Below are positions 35,086-46,342 of a stretch of DNA of 64,000 nucleotides, in pieces. This stretch comes from Cryptomeria japonica (taxonomy: Eukaryota; Streptophyta; Pinopsida; Cupressales; Cupressaceae). The stretch lies in contig NC_081405.1 in NCBI RefSeq assembly GCF_030272615.1, positions 316,875,541 through 316,939,540 on the forward strand. Reading direction: 5' to 3'. A program made the position numbers and the translations under genes. The notes under the pieces were generated by a model. That model did no database searches, was not told the DNA's origin, and saw nothing but the letters and a program-made list of their open reading frames with translations. How positions within the stretch are numbered: position 1 is the first letter of the stretch; each line of letters begins with the position of its first letter.

Positions 35086-36282
35086 TGTTGGCATTTTTGA
35101 AGATGTTGTTGTGATTGTCATTGATGGACACACACTTTCTTTGAGTTCACTTTTTGTATCTATGAGTTATGCTCAACCAGTATTTGTTCCAACCGGTATT
35201 ATGTATTATAGTCTTTAGACTATTGGTGTTTTGCAGAAAGTGTTTACCGATCCCAAGCTGTATGAAGACCCAAGCGGTATGAAGACCTCAAGCGGTTCGA
35301 GGATCCCTAAGCGGTATGAAGATGCAAAGCGGAAGTTATCATTTTTCCAGTCTTCATTTTGGCAAACCGGCAATTGGTAAAATGTGTGAATCGGTAATCG
35401 GTAAGATATGTGAACCGGAAATAGGTAAATGAATGAACCGGTATTACTCTATGATGAGTTACCAACTGGTATTATTTTGTGATGAGTTATCATCCACCAA
35501 CACTTTGGTAGTGATTCTATGTCATGTTACCAAATGTGTCCAGATGCACTAAACCTAGGAACTTGCAATGTAATCCTATTGGACCAACATGAAATCAGAT
35601 TCCTTTATAAGGACATCACGTCTAGGGTTTTAAAAGGTGGTTATAGTTTTGTGTGGTTGATGAAGTTTTTTCATTTGCGATCATAGAAGAAGATTAGGTC
35701 TATGTGAAGAAAAAGAGTGTGAAGATATTGAAGATTGATGTAATGCTAAAATGCATTAACAATGAGCTATCAAGGATCTAACCAAGCATACTGTGCTAGT
35801 ATTTAGATCACTCACTTGTTGATTACTCACATCTTCGACAAGTTTGTAACCCTTAACTGGGTAGGCTTGGCAAAGCCTTTGTAAATCCTCTAACAAGGTG
35901 GTTCACAACTATGAATCTGAAATCCTCTCACAAGGTAGTCTTTAATCGGACTTATCTCCTAACAGAGATTGAGATTCCTAACATGATCTATTTTGGTAAA
36001 GAACATTATATGACCTAAACCGGTTTGGTTACTATTATGTAGATAGTTACTTGTGAGTTTCATCTCACTGTGGTTTTTCCCATTTGGGTTTCCAAGTCAA
36101 AAAATATTTTGTTATGGTGATTGTTCTTCTATGGGTAAATGCCTTATTTGTTGTTTGGTTTGCATTTGTGTTAATCGGTTTGTTAGTAAAATTGTTGTAC
36201 CAGTTTACTGCTAAACTATTTAAGTTTTTAAGTTCAGTAATTATTGGTATACTAATTCACCCCCCCCTCTTAGTATTAATCA
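35086..36282 (+). repeat. Element D 3' LTR
   Basis: 1,197 bp, TGTTGGCATTTTTGAAGATG .. TATTAATCA, followed by TSD ACTCT. TATA-like CTTTATAAGG near 35603; R/U5 motif 36070-36096; C-run at 36260-36267. Confidence 0.93.
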
Positions 36283-36287
36283 ACTCT

Positions 36288-38304
36288 CATGGAGGCAATC
36301 AAGCCCCAAAATATTTGGATAGAGGAAATGGGCTATGTGGTATATGCATTAATCCTTGATGCATATGCAAAAATTATGATTGATGGAGTAATAGATGAGG
36401 CAGAGACACCGTATGGAACTGCATAGGAGAAGACTCTAGAGGTTGAAATAGAGGTCAATCGGAAGAGAAGGGAAAAACAAGAAGGAAAAGCAAGAAAATT
36501 TGTACAGGAGGTCTCAAACGACATAAAGGCACTTATTGATGTTGTCCCAGAGAAAGGGAGAAAGAGGAAGGATTTGGTAGTTCACATTGAACCTATAACT
36601 TTAGGTTCTGAATTAGAGGATAACACACCATTAGCCTTCAAAAGGGTTGTTAGGAAGAAACCAAAAGATCCTAAGGTAGAAGAAAAGATGCAACCAGTTA
36701 GAAAGGTCACAATCAAGTTACTGGCTCATAAGCAAGCACCTAAGGCTATACCTATAGTTGCGTCCTATACTGCTAACAAGAGGAAGTAGAGTGACATTGA
36801 TTTGGCACTTGAAACTAGTAATGTAATTATCATACGACCCAAAACTTGTGCATAAATTGTAGATGAAATAAAAAAAGATGGAATGTTGAAGAATGTTGAG
36901 TTTTATTATGAAAAATTAAAGGTTGATGAGTAGAGAGAGGTAGAGGAAGTAGTCATGTTATACTTACATATTTATAAGAAAGCATTAATAGAGATAGAAA
37001 ATCAAATATTGGCTGAGTTATATAACATGTTAGATTCTAGAAGGTTTTATACTATGCAAGAAGATAAAAACATTAAAATGCAAGAACTTTTAGCTATCTA
37101 TGTTAGTATTGCTCCAAATGAGATGGAAAAGATAGTTAAGGCTGTAGATAGAAAGGCTTTTAACATCAAACACAGGATAACTAGCCTGATGCTAGAGAGA
37201 ATGAATGAAGTAATAAAGGAAACTCAGAAAGATTGGATTAAATTTTTGGGAGACCATAGAGGATTCTTTACTTCATCGGAGGCAAAGATAGATACTATAG
37301 ATACCCTAGTTGAAGGGAAATGAAAAGGGATTATGGGTACTCCACCCTCAGTTTTGAAGAATATCAAGATAGTGGAAATTGAGTCACCGGTAAATACAAA
37401 TGTATAGACAAATATTGAAACAATGGTTAATACAGAGAACATTGTACCGGATACTAACATTGAGGATAATTTTCCTCCAGATACTAATGTACAGGTTGAG
37501 GATAATGTTCCTAGAGAGGAACTGACAGTTGCACAGACTGCACCAAGTGGCAAAGCCACCGGTGCAAGTGAGGAGGTAATAAAGGATAAATCATCAGAGA
37601 AAACAAAAGAATCTGGTAGGATACTAGTTGGGAGTTCATCATTATTGACAATTGACACTTCTCAAGTTGAAAAGAAAACCATCATAGAGATGAGTCTCAC
37701 ATAAATGATGATGATGGCTGCTCAAAAACTGATGAAGGAGGGAACCACAGACAAGGGGATTATAGACCAATCAATAACTGTTTTGCAAAGATTAGTCCCA
37801 AATTGTAAGATTGAAAATGAAGTGATCCCTTTCGGAAAGCTTAAGGTAATAACTTAGCACATATCAAAATACTTTCAATCCTTACAACAAATCTCCAACC
37901 GACAAGCACTTGAAAGATTGGCTCAGGCTAAGAGAGCCACTTTTGATCATATCAATGAGATAGAGAAGAAAAAGATTGAGGGGAAGTTAATTGTAATTGA
38001 AAATTATTTGGAACAATGCACTAACATATACAGGGTATGTTGCAATACCAAAATACTTACAACAAATGTAGATAAAAAGATAAAAGAGGTACATGAGAAA
38101 ATTGCTAGTATTGCTAACTCTTTTGATGGATTAATTTCACTGACAACATCAATTGATAGTCAAATTTTGACTTTGGAGAACCAAATTTCTTCTTTTGAAA
38201 AAGAAAGAGATAAAATCATTCAGAGAGCTAGAAGTCTAAGTGGTTTGGTGAGTCCAAGATTGGATTCACTCTGTGTACATAAGAGGGAACACATTGATAT
38301 GTAG
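36288..38304 (+). pseudogene. Element B long unknown ORF, second part
   Basis: Resumes in frame after element D: 36288 onward reads MEAIKPQNIWIEEMGY, matching IEAIDPRKEKVEPMGY in element D. It continues as a Lys/Arg/Glu-rich linker (36430-36790), a helical segment with GDHRGFF near 37250 that parallels EKYKGLFF in D, a Thr/Pro/Asp-rich stretch (37380-37700) and a coiled-coil C-terminus (37918-38304, ending HIDM). Stops near 36424, 36787, 37321, 37704 and 37856. Function unknown. Confidence 0.68.
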
Positions 38305-38728
38305 GGAAAGCAACTCCGACAGAGGTCAATGAGAAAGAATCTCTTGCATTTTTATTGAGTGGACTTGTATCTATCTCTGGCACATTCAAAACTAACTAGG
38401 ATACTTATATGGAATTACTGGAGAAAGCTTATCTGGAAATCTTGAAAGTGGTCAAACTCTAGTAAGATATTTTTTGGAGGTATTCAACGTACATTTCTTA
38501 TTCTTTGACATTTTTTTTACAATTCTTTTTGGGAATTGATGTTAAAGGGGGAGTAGTATACATATGAAAAGTAATGAAATAATTTCATACATTTGGGGGA
38601 GTTATAGAGTTTTTGGAATTTTGGAGATATGGAGTATTTTGCATATTCAGCTTAGGGGGAGTAGGGCAGGATGAAATCAGTAGATGAAACCATGACCACT
38701 TTTTCACATGAGTGTTGCCATCAATGCT
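38305..38728. other. Element B 3' non-coding region
   Basis: No gene. It contains purine motifs (aaagggggagt near 38545, taggggg near 38654) and the left arm TGTTGCCATCAATG (38713-38726) of a perfect 14-bp inverted repeat whose other arm is in the LTR. Confidence 0.7.
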
Positions 38729-38740
38729 AAAGGGGGAGAT
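38729..38740 (+). other. Polypurine tract of element B
   Basis: AAAGGGGGAGAT immediately before the 3' LTR. Confidence 0.9.
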
Positions 38741-39650
38741 TGTTGGCAATTGAAACTCTATTGGTTAGGTTTCACTCTTTTGTCATTGATGGCAACATGA
38801 TTTTGGGTTCCAGCTTCATATGGTGTATCAGCAGGCACTTCATAGATTCTACACCGGCACTGGTAGGTCAGGAAGATTTCTTTGGTCACTGGAAATGCAG
38901 GCTAACATGCTATAGTAAATGTTATCAGTATTGGAGGCCGACATATCTTGGATCTGGCATAAAAAATTTGTGTTAATGTTTATTCATTTATGTTATATGA
39001 CCGACTTGTAATTTGATATTGTATATATCTTTGTAAGTCGTCATAAGGCATAAATTTTGTATACGCTATATAGGACAGACTGATTAGATCATTTTCATAT
39101 GATAGGGATGTAATGGAATGCATATGTGAATTTAATTATTCAGAGAGACTATGTATGTGAGGAATTTATTGTAAGGGTTATTCTAGTAAAGGGGTTTAGG
39201 GTTTCAACCGGAACAGACAGAGCTTAAACCAGAACTATACTATGGCATAGAAGATGCTATCTTAGTAGTTCACACTTCTATGGATTGTTGTCTGGAATTT
39301 TATGTAGTTAGTGAGGCTCCTATTGTGATTGAGCAGTGTGCTCTAGGCTGTAAGCCTTCCTGCAAGTACAGGCCCATCATATATTGTAATATCTCTTCAT
39401 ATCACCAGTGGATTGATATTGTGGGTCACAAATCCCACCATGGTTTTTCTTCATTGAGGTTTTCCATGTATAAATATGTGTGTTATGGTTCTCATTTATG
39501 TGTTTGGGTTATTGATTGCTTTACTTCTTTCAATTTTTTTTATACTGGTATACTAGTTGGTGTATGAATGTTTTGTGAAGGCTGAAATATTTTATTTTGA
39601 TATTACATTGATTCACCCCCCCCCCCTCTCAGTGTTACTGGTTTCCAACA
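38741..39650 (+). repeat. Element B 3' LTR
   Basis: 910 bp, TGTTGGCAATTGAAAC .. GGTTTCCAACA, then TSD CACCA (39651-39655). It has a run of 11 C near 39616-39626. The ORFs at 38740-38976 and 39280-39567 are LTR sequence, not genes. Confidence 0.93.
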
Positions 39651-39655
39651 CACCA

Positions 39656-39981
39656 TCAGCATCCTGAATCCCTTCTAGAAGGTGTACCAACACCACCTAT
39701 GCATAACATCAAGGATCTTCAATAAAGCTCTGTCAGTGAAACCCTTACTGGATCAATATAGCAAGCTTACTAGAACATAAGATAGCATTTGATCATGGTC
39801 AATACCAACTGACTGAAACAAACTTTAGAAGCATATGAACCATCCATACAAATATATTGCATCAACCAGATCATACCGGTGGCAACCAACTGATTATCTT
39901 CCAATGTAATCCACCTACCAGAAGCCTGTAACCAACCAAAACAACAAGTGTTGACATTAATGACAAAACATTAGTGTAACA
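39656..39981 (-). repeat. Element A 5' LTR, outer part
   Basis: Remainder of A's LTR beyond element B. On the minus strand it starts TGTTACACTAATGTTTTGTCATTAATGTCAACAC, close to the start of F's 3' LTR (50755: ..TTAGTTTTGTCATTGATGTCAACAC), which identifies the end. The other A LTR is off the left edge, so no TSD can be checked. Confidence 0.8.
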
Positions 39982-39989
39982 CATAATCA

Positions 39990-40840
39990 ATTCCATCATA
40001 TGGCCGACAGTATGTGTCCTATAATGACATTATTAAGAAAAGGCATTGCATATATAGATCACATATATGATTTTGTAGACAATGACAATTCTAGAGATGA
40101 TACTCAAAATGGTACCACTTGTACGTCTCCTAGGGTATCTCATGAGAATGAAGAAAAATTAAATACTCCTATCAATGATCTCTCTAATGGAGAGACAACA
40201 TTGTAGAGAAACATGACACCATCTTCTTCTCATACACATACTCTAGTGCAAGGCTAGCAAGGTAAAATTTTTAGTGTATCAATCCCTCTAGATTCTTCTT
40301 ATTCATCTAGAGCCTATCTTAATCATCAAAATATTGGTAGGGAAGATGATGTTATGCATTTTATTCATGGTATTTCTCCTCACATACCATTAAGAAAAGG
40401 TGAAGCCTTAGATGATAAATACCCTTCTTCTTTACTAACCAAAGAGGACATGAATATTGATGATAGAAAGGGGAACCTGCATACAAAGGATATTCCTTCT
40501 TTATATAATTCTCTCTTTGACCCTTTTATGTGTCCTTACACTACAAATTTTGAAGAAATGTATAATTAAAGCCCTTCTTCTTCACAATTGAGAAAATTCT
40601 CTGAAGTGGGATATGATATGATTTCAAAACAAGGCTATAGAGGAAAATGACTTGGAAAACATGAACAAGGAATTAATATCCTATAGACCCTCCCATACAC
40701 TTTACTAAAGAAGGCCTAGGATATCCCAATTCTCAAACATATATGGAGAATTCTTGTAAGGTTAAAATTATTAAAGAGTATTTTACAAGACATAGAAACT
40801 AATGCCCATCAAAACATGCTTCTACATTAAGTAATCCTCC
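39990..40840 (+). pseudogene. Relic of a retroelement-type G-patch protein
   Basis: Broken frames at 40000-40206 and 40354-40569, then 40600-40800 reading VGYDMISKQGYRGK, LGKHEQGI and, in another frame, EGLGYPNSQTYM. The Gly-rich spacing matches a G-patch and resembles the corresponding segment of element E, so this is probably a fragment of another gypsy pol rather than a host gene. No LTR, RT or integrase is attached. Confidence 0.5.
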
Positions 40841-43800
40841 TTCTTTACTATTTGTTTTCCTCAAGAAAAAAATCAGTCTCTTTCCACTAGTATAGCTTGT
40901 CCTACATCTGCATGAATCACACAACATAAAACAAATTTTTGTCACACTGGTATTCATGTTCTCATGCGACACCTAGCATAAAACAACTTTCTAGCCTATG
41001 GATTTGATGGCCTCTCTTGGTTTTATTTCCATGGATCACCTAAATAAGATAACTTGTTGGCCTGTGGTGTCCACATTATCTCTTGTTTCCTCCTCATCAT
41101 CTCATACCTTTGCTATTTTTTGGATCATGGTTCATCATAGGATTAATTCTCTTGCTCCTTTAACTTGACCACTTGTGTTCTTGTAATACCATTCTGAGAA
41201 TGAGATTAGTGGTAGAGACATTTTTATTATCAAGGTCTCTTCAACTAGCTAACTTGGAGCTTTTTGTTTATGTACTAAACCCTTATATGTCTTTTGTATT
41301 AGTTTTCTCTTTGTTTGGATTTTTTATCTTTGTCTTGTTTTGTTTGATCTTGCATATGATTGTTTGATTTAAGGTTATAAGATTGATGGCTTGGTTCCTT
41401 GAAATTAGTAATGTATTATCTCCTTGTGATCTCACTCTTGGTTGACCCTCTCTCTTCATCATCTTTCTATTTTTTTAATAATTATTTTCATAGGCTCATA
41501 CTCTTGTTAATTTGTGGGCTAAATGTAGCATAAATTGCAATCAATTCGATTCACACCTAATATTTGTGCTCCTACTTTAGTGTGTCCTATTTTCATTCCC
41601 CCCAGGCTTATTTTGGCCACATTTTTTCTCCAACCCTAATGTAACCTATTGACACAATTGAGTAGCCTCCATCCTAGAGTTTTCCTCCCCCCTTGCTGAT
41701 TTTTTAGTCATATTTCTACAATACTAGGGCTTGGTGACACCCTGGCCCAAACCTGGGTGCCCCACCATGCTGGTGCACCTTAAACAAGACCCAATTCAAA
41801 ATCCTGTTGGGATCTCTCCCTCCACAATGGATTTTAGTCCTCATGGCTAGACTTGATCATTGGAGGTCAGCCTAATTAGTAATTTCCATAGGGAACACTA
41901 TATAAATATATCATATTAATTTATTTTATATCCAAGACTCATCCATAGCATTTGCACATTCAAGCATTTGTCATCAAGCATTCTCAAGCATTAAAGGTAG
42001 CATTTTATCCCACCATATCCTTCAAGCATTATGGACAAAGGTCACATCAAGCCTCATGGAAGGATGTGTGTTTCATTAGGTCATTCATGTTCATGTGGTT
42101 GTCATATTATTAAATCCAAGATTTGTTATTATATCCAAACTGTATTGCATCATCAATCTTCCTATCAACCATTGCAGATCAGAGTTATATCTCCCGACAT
42201 TTATTTTAGTATTTACATTACTCAATTAAAGGTTAGTTCCTAAACTAGGGTTTGACTAAAGGAAAACCCATATTTGAAATCCCTTTTCCTTTATTTTCAT
42301 GTGCAACTAGTTGACTTGAGAGCTATGGTTAAATATTCTGATAGAGTTCGTGATGACCAATAGGTTTAGATTTTGAGAGAATGAAAAGCGGAGGACCAAG
42401 GAGACCTACTATCGTAATCCTAATTATTCTACCTGAACTTCTGATAGTGAATCCAGTGTGTCTCCCTAAACTAGAAAAATATATCACTTGCCTATCTTAG
42501 AGTTATAGGACTAAGGCGACCTAACATCTTAGTGTCGACAATTTAGCCTAAACTTCTAGGAATAGGTTCTAATCTTATCCTTCTACATAGATCCCTATCC
42601 ATGACTCTATTTGATATCTATAGAAGACTATTATTACTATTTTACTTTAATTGTCTATTGTTTTACCCCAAGTCAAAAGGGGAGACAAACATTACAAGTG
42701 AATCTAATGAATATTTTAGCCTTTTGCCTAATTGAATTGTGGGTAGATCTATTGAATTCACCCCCCTTTTTAATGTAGTGTTCCCTTAGGTAAGATTAGT
42801 GGTTTTATTATCTTATCTGGTCAAACCCTAATTTTCCCAACCATTACACATGTATCATGAACATATAATCTCAATGCAAAAATATCAAACAAATTATGGA
42901 TGCATGATAAGCTAGGTGATAAAGCTAGAGGATAGGATACTAGACATATGCACTCTAAAATGTTAAATGGGCCCACAATTGTATTGTGAGCTTAGAGCCC
43001 TTTCTATTTTAACATGCATGTAAATATGTTTACTCCATCTTCTACTATGAAGATATCATTTAACTTTTCTTCTTCAATAATGCTTATTTGGTTGTATTTA
43101 GTGAATCTATCCATCAATTTAAGCTTTGAAAGTTCAACCGAGTTTGAATTTTCTCATATTCTTTCTTGAATGCAATGATTACGTGTGACACCTAATCACT
43201 TCTTTCAAGATTCCAAATAATTTCTATTTCTAATTTTTTCTTTGATTCTTTCTAAACTTTTGACACAGTTTTGATTCATGCTATAAGTTATTTTACTTAC
43301 TGGTTGTACCCTAGGCATTAAAGCAATTTGGTGAATGAAAAGTTGTATCTATACATCTTTGAGCTACTTGTAAATCCATGCAAAGAATATTTTGTATTCT
43401 ATGAAATTTTTGAGCAATGCAATATTTAGTACTAGAAATTTCTTGTGGCAAAAGAGATTCAAGGGATGCATGTAATATGTATGGGATACATGTTTGGAAA
43501 TAAAAAATAGATGGTCAAATGTACGGAAATGAGCGTAATTAGAGAGGCATAGAGAATTTGAGGATCAACATAACTTTGCACATAAGTGTTTCATTTTTTA
43601 ATATCTAATTTTATAAATTCATTACTTCAAAATGATAGATGTAAAACTATATGGTAATTAGCATGGGTATGCAAATTTCACCATTATTTTTTTTGCCCAC
43701 TTTGAGGTGTATGTGAATCCTACCACTAACATGTATTTCAAACTAAATTATGTACACTTAGAAACATGTATGTAAATTAGGTATTCATTCAAAAAAGGAT

Positions 43801-44460
43801 ACCAAGTTCAACATCAATAATGGACCCCACTAAATTAGAATCTACAAAATAAAGAAAGATATATAATAAGTAGATTTTTCCATACAAGTTAAGATAAAGA
43901 CACTTGCGAGTTGAATTTTCTATTAATGATCATTTGAGAGAGAATAAAAAATAGGGTTAGAGATATTCTCCCTTTGTGAAAATAGGTGTTGTAATCCACA
44001 CCTAGTGCATTGGCCAGAGGATGACATGGTATTTCAAGGATTATCATGCTATGCAACCAAAATTTATCTAGACATGATGATGATTATATACGTAAAAACT
44101 TATAAATGCTTACAAGATCAATAAATAAGCAATATAGTGATTGGATATACCCCTTTAATAAGTTTCATCCATAACATGCAAGGAATTGGAAGAGATAGAA
44201 AAATAGTACATGAAATGTAAATGTAAGCATATGAGCTATATATGAGCTATGTAAAATAATTCAATGTTATGAGTCCGCCATGTAATAACTATATAGAGTA
44301 TATAAAATGGTAAGGCAAGGAAAGCACATAAGATAGCAATAGTAACATACTTTTTACTCTAAAATATGAAAGTCAAAATTATAGAAATACCTATATCTAT
44401 TTAGACGAGACGTTAGGATAGACAGATATTAACTTTCCATGACATATATTAACTGTGATA
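40841..44460. other. About 3.6 kb without supported genes
   Basis: AT-rich DNA with no convincing ORF. 41,890-42,800 has some look of a decayed LTR (TATAAATATA at 41901, four CAAGCATT motifs at 41960-42030, and a C-run followed by T-run at 42761-42772) but there is no second copy, PBS or TSD to support it. The 64-residue ORF at 41173-41367 is hydrophobic and T-rich by composition. Confidence 0.55.
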
Positions 44461-44521
44461 ATACTAACGTGATTGCCTACATATGAACGAGCTTCTTGGT
44501 GTGCTTATTGTGCTCACACCC

Positions 44522-44545
44522 TTTATTTACTTATTTATTTATGCG
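44522..44545 (-). terminator. Candidate poly(A) signals of the hevein-like gene
   Basis: On the minus strand AATAAATAAGTAAATAAAG occurs 55-80 nt after the stop codon, with overlapping AATAAA hexamers. Confidence 0.5.
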
Positions 44546-44599
44546 AAGCTTTTGGAATTCTAACAAGTGAGGTTGGGACCGGGGACGACATGCAATCTT

Positions 44600-44866
44600 T
44601 TACACAAGTATACATTTGCTGCCGTGGTCACAATCTTCTACAGATCCAGAGGGAGCAGGGGCAGCAGGCGAAGGCGGAGATTTAGCATTACATGGGCCTT
44701 CCTTGCAACCTTCTCCGCAGTAATCTGGAGTGGTTCCACAGTACCCATATTTGCTGCAGCACTCTCCTGCACCGCACCCACAATTCTGTGCTGACCCAAA
44801 TCGCATCTCTCCAACGATTATCAGCGTGGCCATCAATAACACTAAAATCCTTGTATAACTCGCCAT
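44600..44866 (-). CDS. Hevein-like / truncated class IV chitinase gene
   Basis: 88 residues. A signal peptide ([19 protein letters not shown]..., cleaved about after GSAQ) is followed by a complete chitin-binding hevein domain, [17 protein letters not shown] onward, with eight Cys and the Ser-aromatic-aromatic binding residues (SKYGYC). A Pro/Ser/Ala hinge ([16 protein letters not shown]) follows, as in class IV chitinases of conifers and other plants. The GH19 catalytic domain is missing: after SVED the frame gives [10 protein letters not shown] and a stop. The protein would be secreted and bind chitin of fungal walls. It could be a functional hevein-type peptide or a truncated chitinase pseudogene. 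The TATA box and poly(A) signal fit the short form. Confidence 0.82.
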   Translation of the reverse strand: MASYTRILVLLMATLIIVGEMRFGSAQNCGCGAGECCSKYGYCGTTPDYCGEGCKEGPCNAKSPPSPAAPAPSGSVEDCDHGSKCILV

Positions 44867-44915
44867 GCCTCAAATCTTGTTGCTCTGATTTGCGAATTGT
44901 GTGCATCATGTGTGG

Positions 44916-44923
44916 TATTTATA
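44916..44923 (-). promoter_or_regulatory. TATA box of the hevein-like gene
   Basis: TATAAATA (minus strand) in CCTATAAATACC, 50 bp before the ATG at 44866, implying a 5' leader of roughly 20-25 nt. The ATG context is GGCATGG (G at +4). Confidence 0.7.
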
Positions 44924-44988
44924 GGTCTCGAGGATCGCTCCATCTGTTTCAACGTTAATGGCTTTGTAATAATCTTTCACGCCGCAGC

Positions 44989-45195
44989 CGTTTAAAACTT
45001 TATAATTAACAGACCAAAAAAACATCAATAATGAGGATTAACGCCTTGGCTTGGACTGTTTCTGCACAAGCAGGCTGTAAACACCTTTGGGTTTGCTAAA
45101 ATCGTACACTCCAATGAATCCAGCTCTATTAAAATTTTATAACTAACACGCAAAAATATCATCAATTCAGACGTTTTCTTGGCTTAGTGATGTCC
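44989..45195 (-). repeat. Duplicated segment in the hevein-gene upstream region
   Basis: 44991-45060 and 45128-45190 are imperfect direct repeats about 135 bp apart (TTTAAAACTTTATAATTAAC..CATCAATAA versus TTAAAATTTTATAACTAAC..CATCAATT, both followed by CTTGGCTT). A GAGGATT(A/G)ACGC motif occurs at about 45033 and again at 45221. Confidence 0.6.
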
Positions 45196-45429
45196 AAACA
45201 AGAAGAAGAAGATCGGTGATGGTGAGGATTGACGCGATTATTTTAGCTGCAATTGGCGGTAATGTCTATAAGTAATAATGTCATAATAGTTATGTTCCTA
45301 TGCTGGATTGAATGCACATTTGGTAATAATTATGAAGGAATTGAAATTTAAAAACATTGATAATCAAATGTGTATCTAGTAAGGAAGGATATATAATATA
45401 ATTTATATAATTATGTTTATATGTGTTTA
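45196..45429. other. AT-rich spacer before element F
   Basis: No gene seen. TATATAATATAATTTATATAATTATG at 45389-45414 borders the truncated LTR. Confidence 0.6.
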
Positions 45430-46285
45430 TTTAGATACTTGGTTTTAGTGTTTTGGTTATTGATCTAATTGGGTTGACATATTTATTTGTTACCAGCAGA
45501 TTGGTCTAGGTTATGGATCGGTATGCATTATCTATTCCAGATCAGCACGACACGTTATGGAGATGATTTATTGATTGGATATTGTTGTAAATGTATTGAG
45601 CCGACATGATGCATCGCATCAAGACTTATTTATAATTGATTTAATTGTAATACTTTTAGTGAGCTGACCCACACATTTGGTCTTAGGTTTAGTATATATG
45701 TAAGATCTCATTTGTGAGATGACAGATATGATATGGTTATGGTATGGTATTTTAACATGGTATGTGGGAATATTGAAGATCATATGAGCAGACCATTGAG
45801 AAGGTTCAAGGAAGGTTTCAAGGTGTTTATCAGAGCTTAACCGGTACTGAATCCGGCATTGAAGATGCTATTTTGAGCAGTACATTATTCTAGGATTTAA
45901 CCGTCCTACTGTAGTCATTGCGACTCCCATTTGAACAGTGTGCTCTAGGCGGTTGACCTTTCTGCATGTGCAGACCCCATTTGTATACACATACTATATG
46001 TAGTAGTATCATTTGATTGTGGGTAAGGTTTTCCACCGTGGTTTTTCTCCTTACAAGGTTTCCAGATCAAAATCTATGTGTTATGTGTTGTGGATGTTGT
46101 TTCTCTTTCTGTTTTATGCATTAAGTTTCACCAATATTGATATTAACTGCTAATCTGTTAACCGGCATTAAGTTTGATTTACCGGTATTAAGTATTAAGT
46201 TTGATTAAGTTATAATTGGGTTAAAATTCATTGACAAATGATTCACACCCCCCCCCCTTCTCAGTTGTCCTTTCGGTTCCTAACA
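45430..46285 (+). repeat. Element F 5' LTR (truncated)
   Basis: Starts within the LTR at TTAGATACTTGGTTTTAG, corresponding to about 50978 in the 3' LTR. Ends GGTTCCTAACA. R/U5 hairpin motif at 46040-46063; C-run at 46249-46257. Confidence 0.9.
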
Positions 46286-46287
46286 AT

Positions 46288-46299
46288 TGGTATCAGAGC
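46288..46299 (+). other. Primer-binding site of element F
   Basis: TGGTATCAGAGC two bases after the LTR. Confidence 0.92.
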
Positions 46300-46342
46300 T
46301 AAGTCCTCTTTTTGCAAAAGCCTAACAACTTGAGGAGATCCT

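Larger units (their letters stand above)
6462..36282 (+). mobile_element. Element D: non-autonomous LTR retroelement hosting C and E
   Basis: Plus-strand LTR element inserted in element B's long ORF, TSD ACTCT (6457-6461 and 36283-36287). LTRs: 5' 6462-6817 + 11619-12441, and 3' 35086-36282. PBS, PPT and two ORFs are present. After removing C and E its length is 7,756 bp with a 5,380-bp interior. It encodes a coiled-coil, zinc-knuckle gag-like protein and a large protein homologous to that of element B, but no recognisable protease, integrase or RT. Confidence 0.87.
4230..39650 (+). mobile_element. Element B: non-autonomous LTR retroelement hosting D, C and E
   Basis: Complete LTR element on the plus strand: 5' LTR 4230-5153, PBS, a short coiled-coil ORF, a long unrecognised ORF, PPT and 3' LTR 38741-39650. 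It is bounded by the 5-bp TSD CACCA (4225-4229 and 39651-39655). After removing element D (6462-36282 plus one TSD copy) its own length is 5,595 bp, with a 3,761-bp interior. No protease, integrase or RT motif is present in that interior, so it resembles the large non-autonomous elements called LARDs but carries a protein-coding gene family shared with D. Confidence 0.85.

Noticed and set aside
39280-39567. 95-residue ORF in the B 3' LTR, also seen at 20-202
   Set aside because: Lies entirely in LTR R/U5 sequence and recurs only because the LTR does.
41173-41367. 64-residue hydrophobic ORF that could be a membrane peptide
   Set aside because: T-rich composition, no start context, no neighbours or homologous pattern.
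41890-42800. Solo LTR
   Set aside because: TATA-like, repeat and C-run features are suggestive, but no second copy, terminal TG..CA pair or TSD could be found.
44688-44958. Three other ORFs overlapping the hevein-like gene on both strands
   Set aside because: Only the 44600-44866 frame has a signal peptide and the eight-Cys pattern; the others are shadows.
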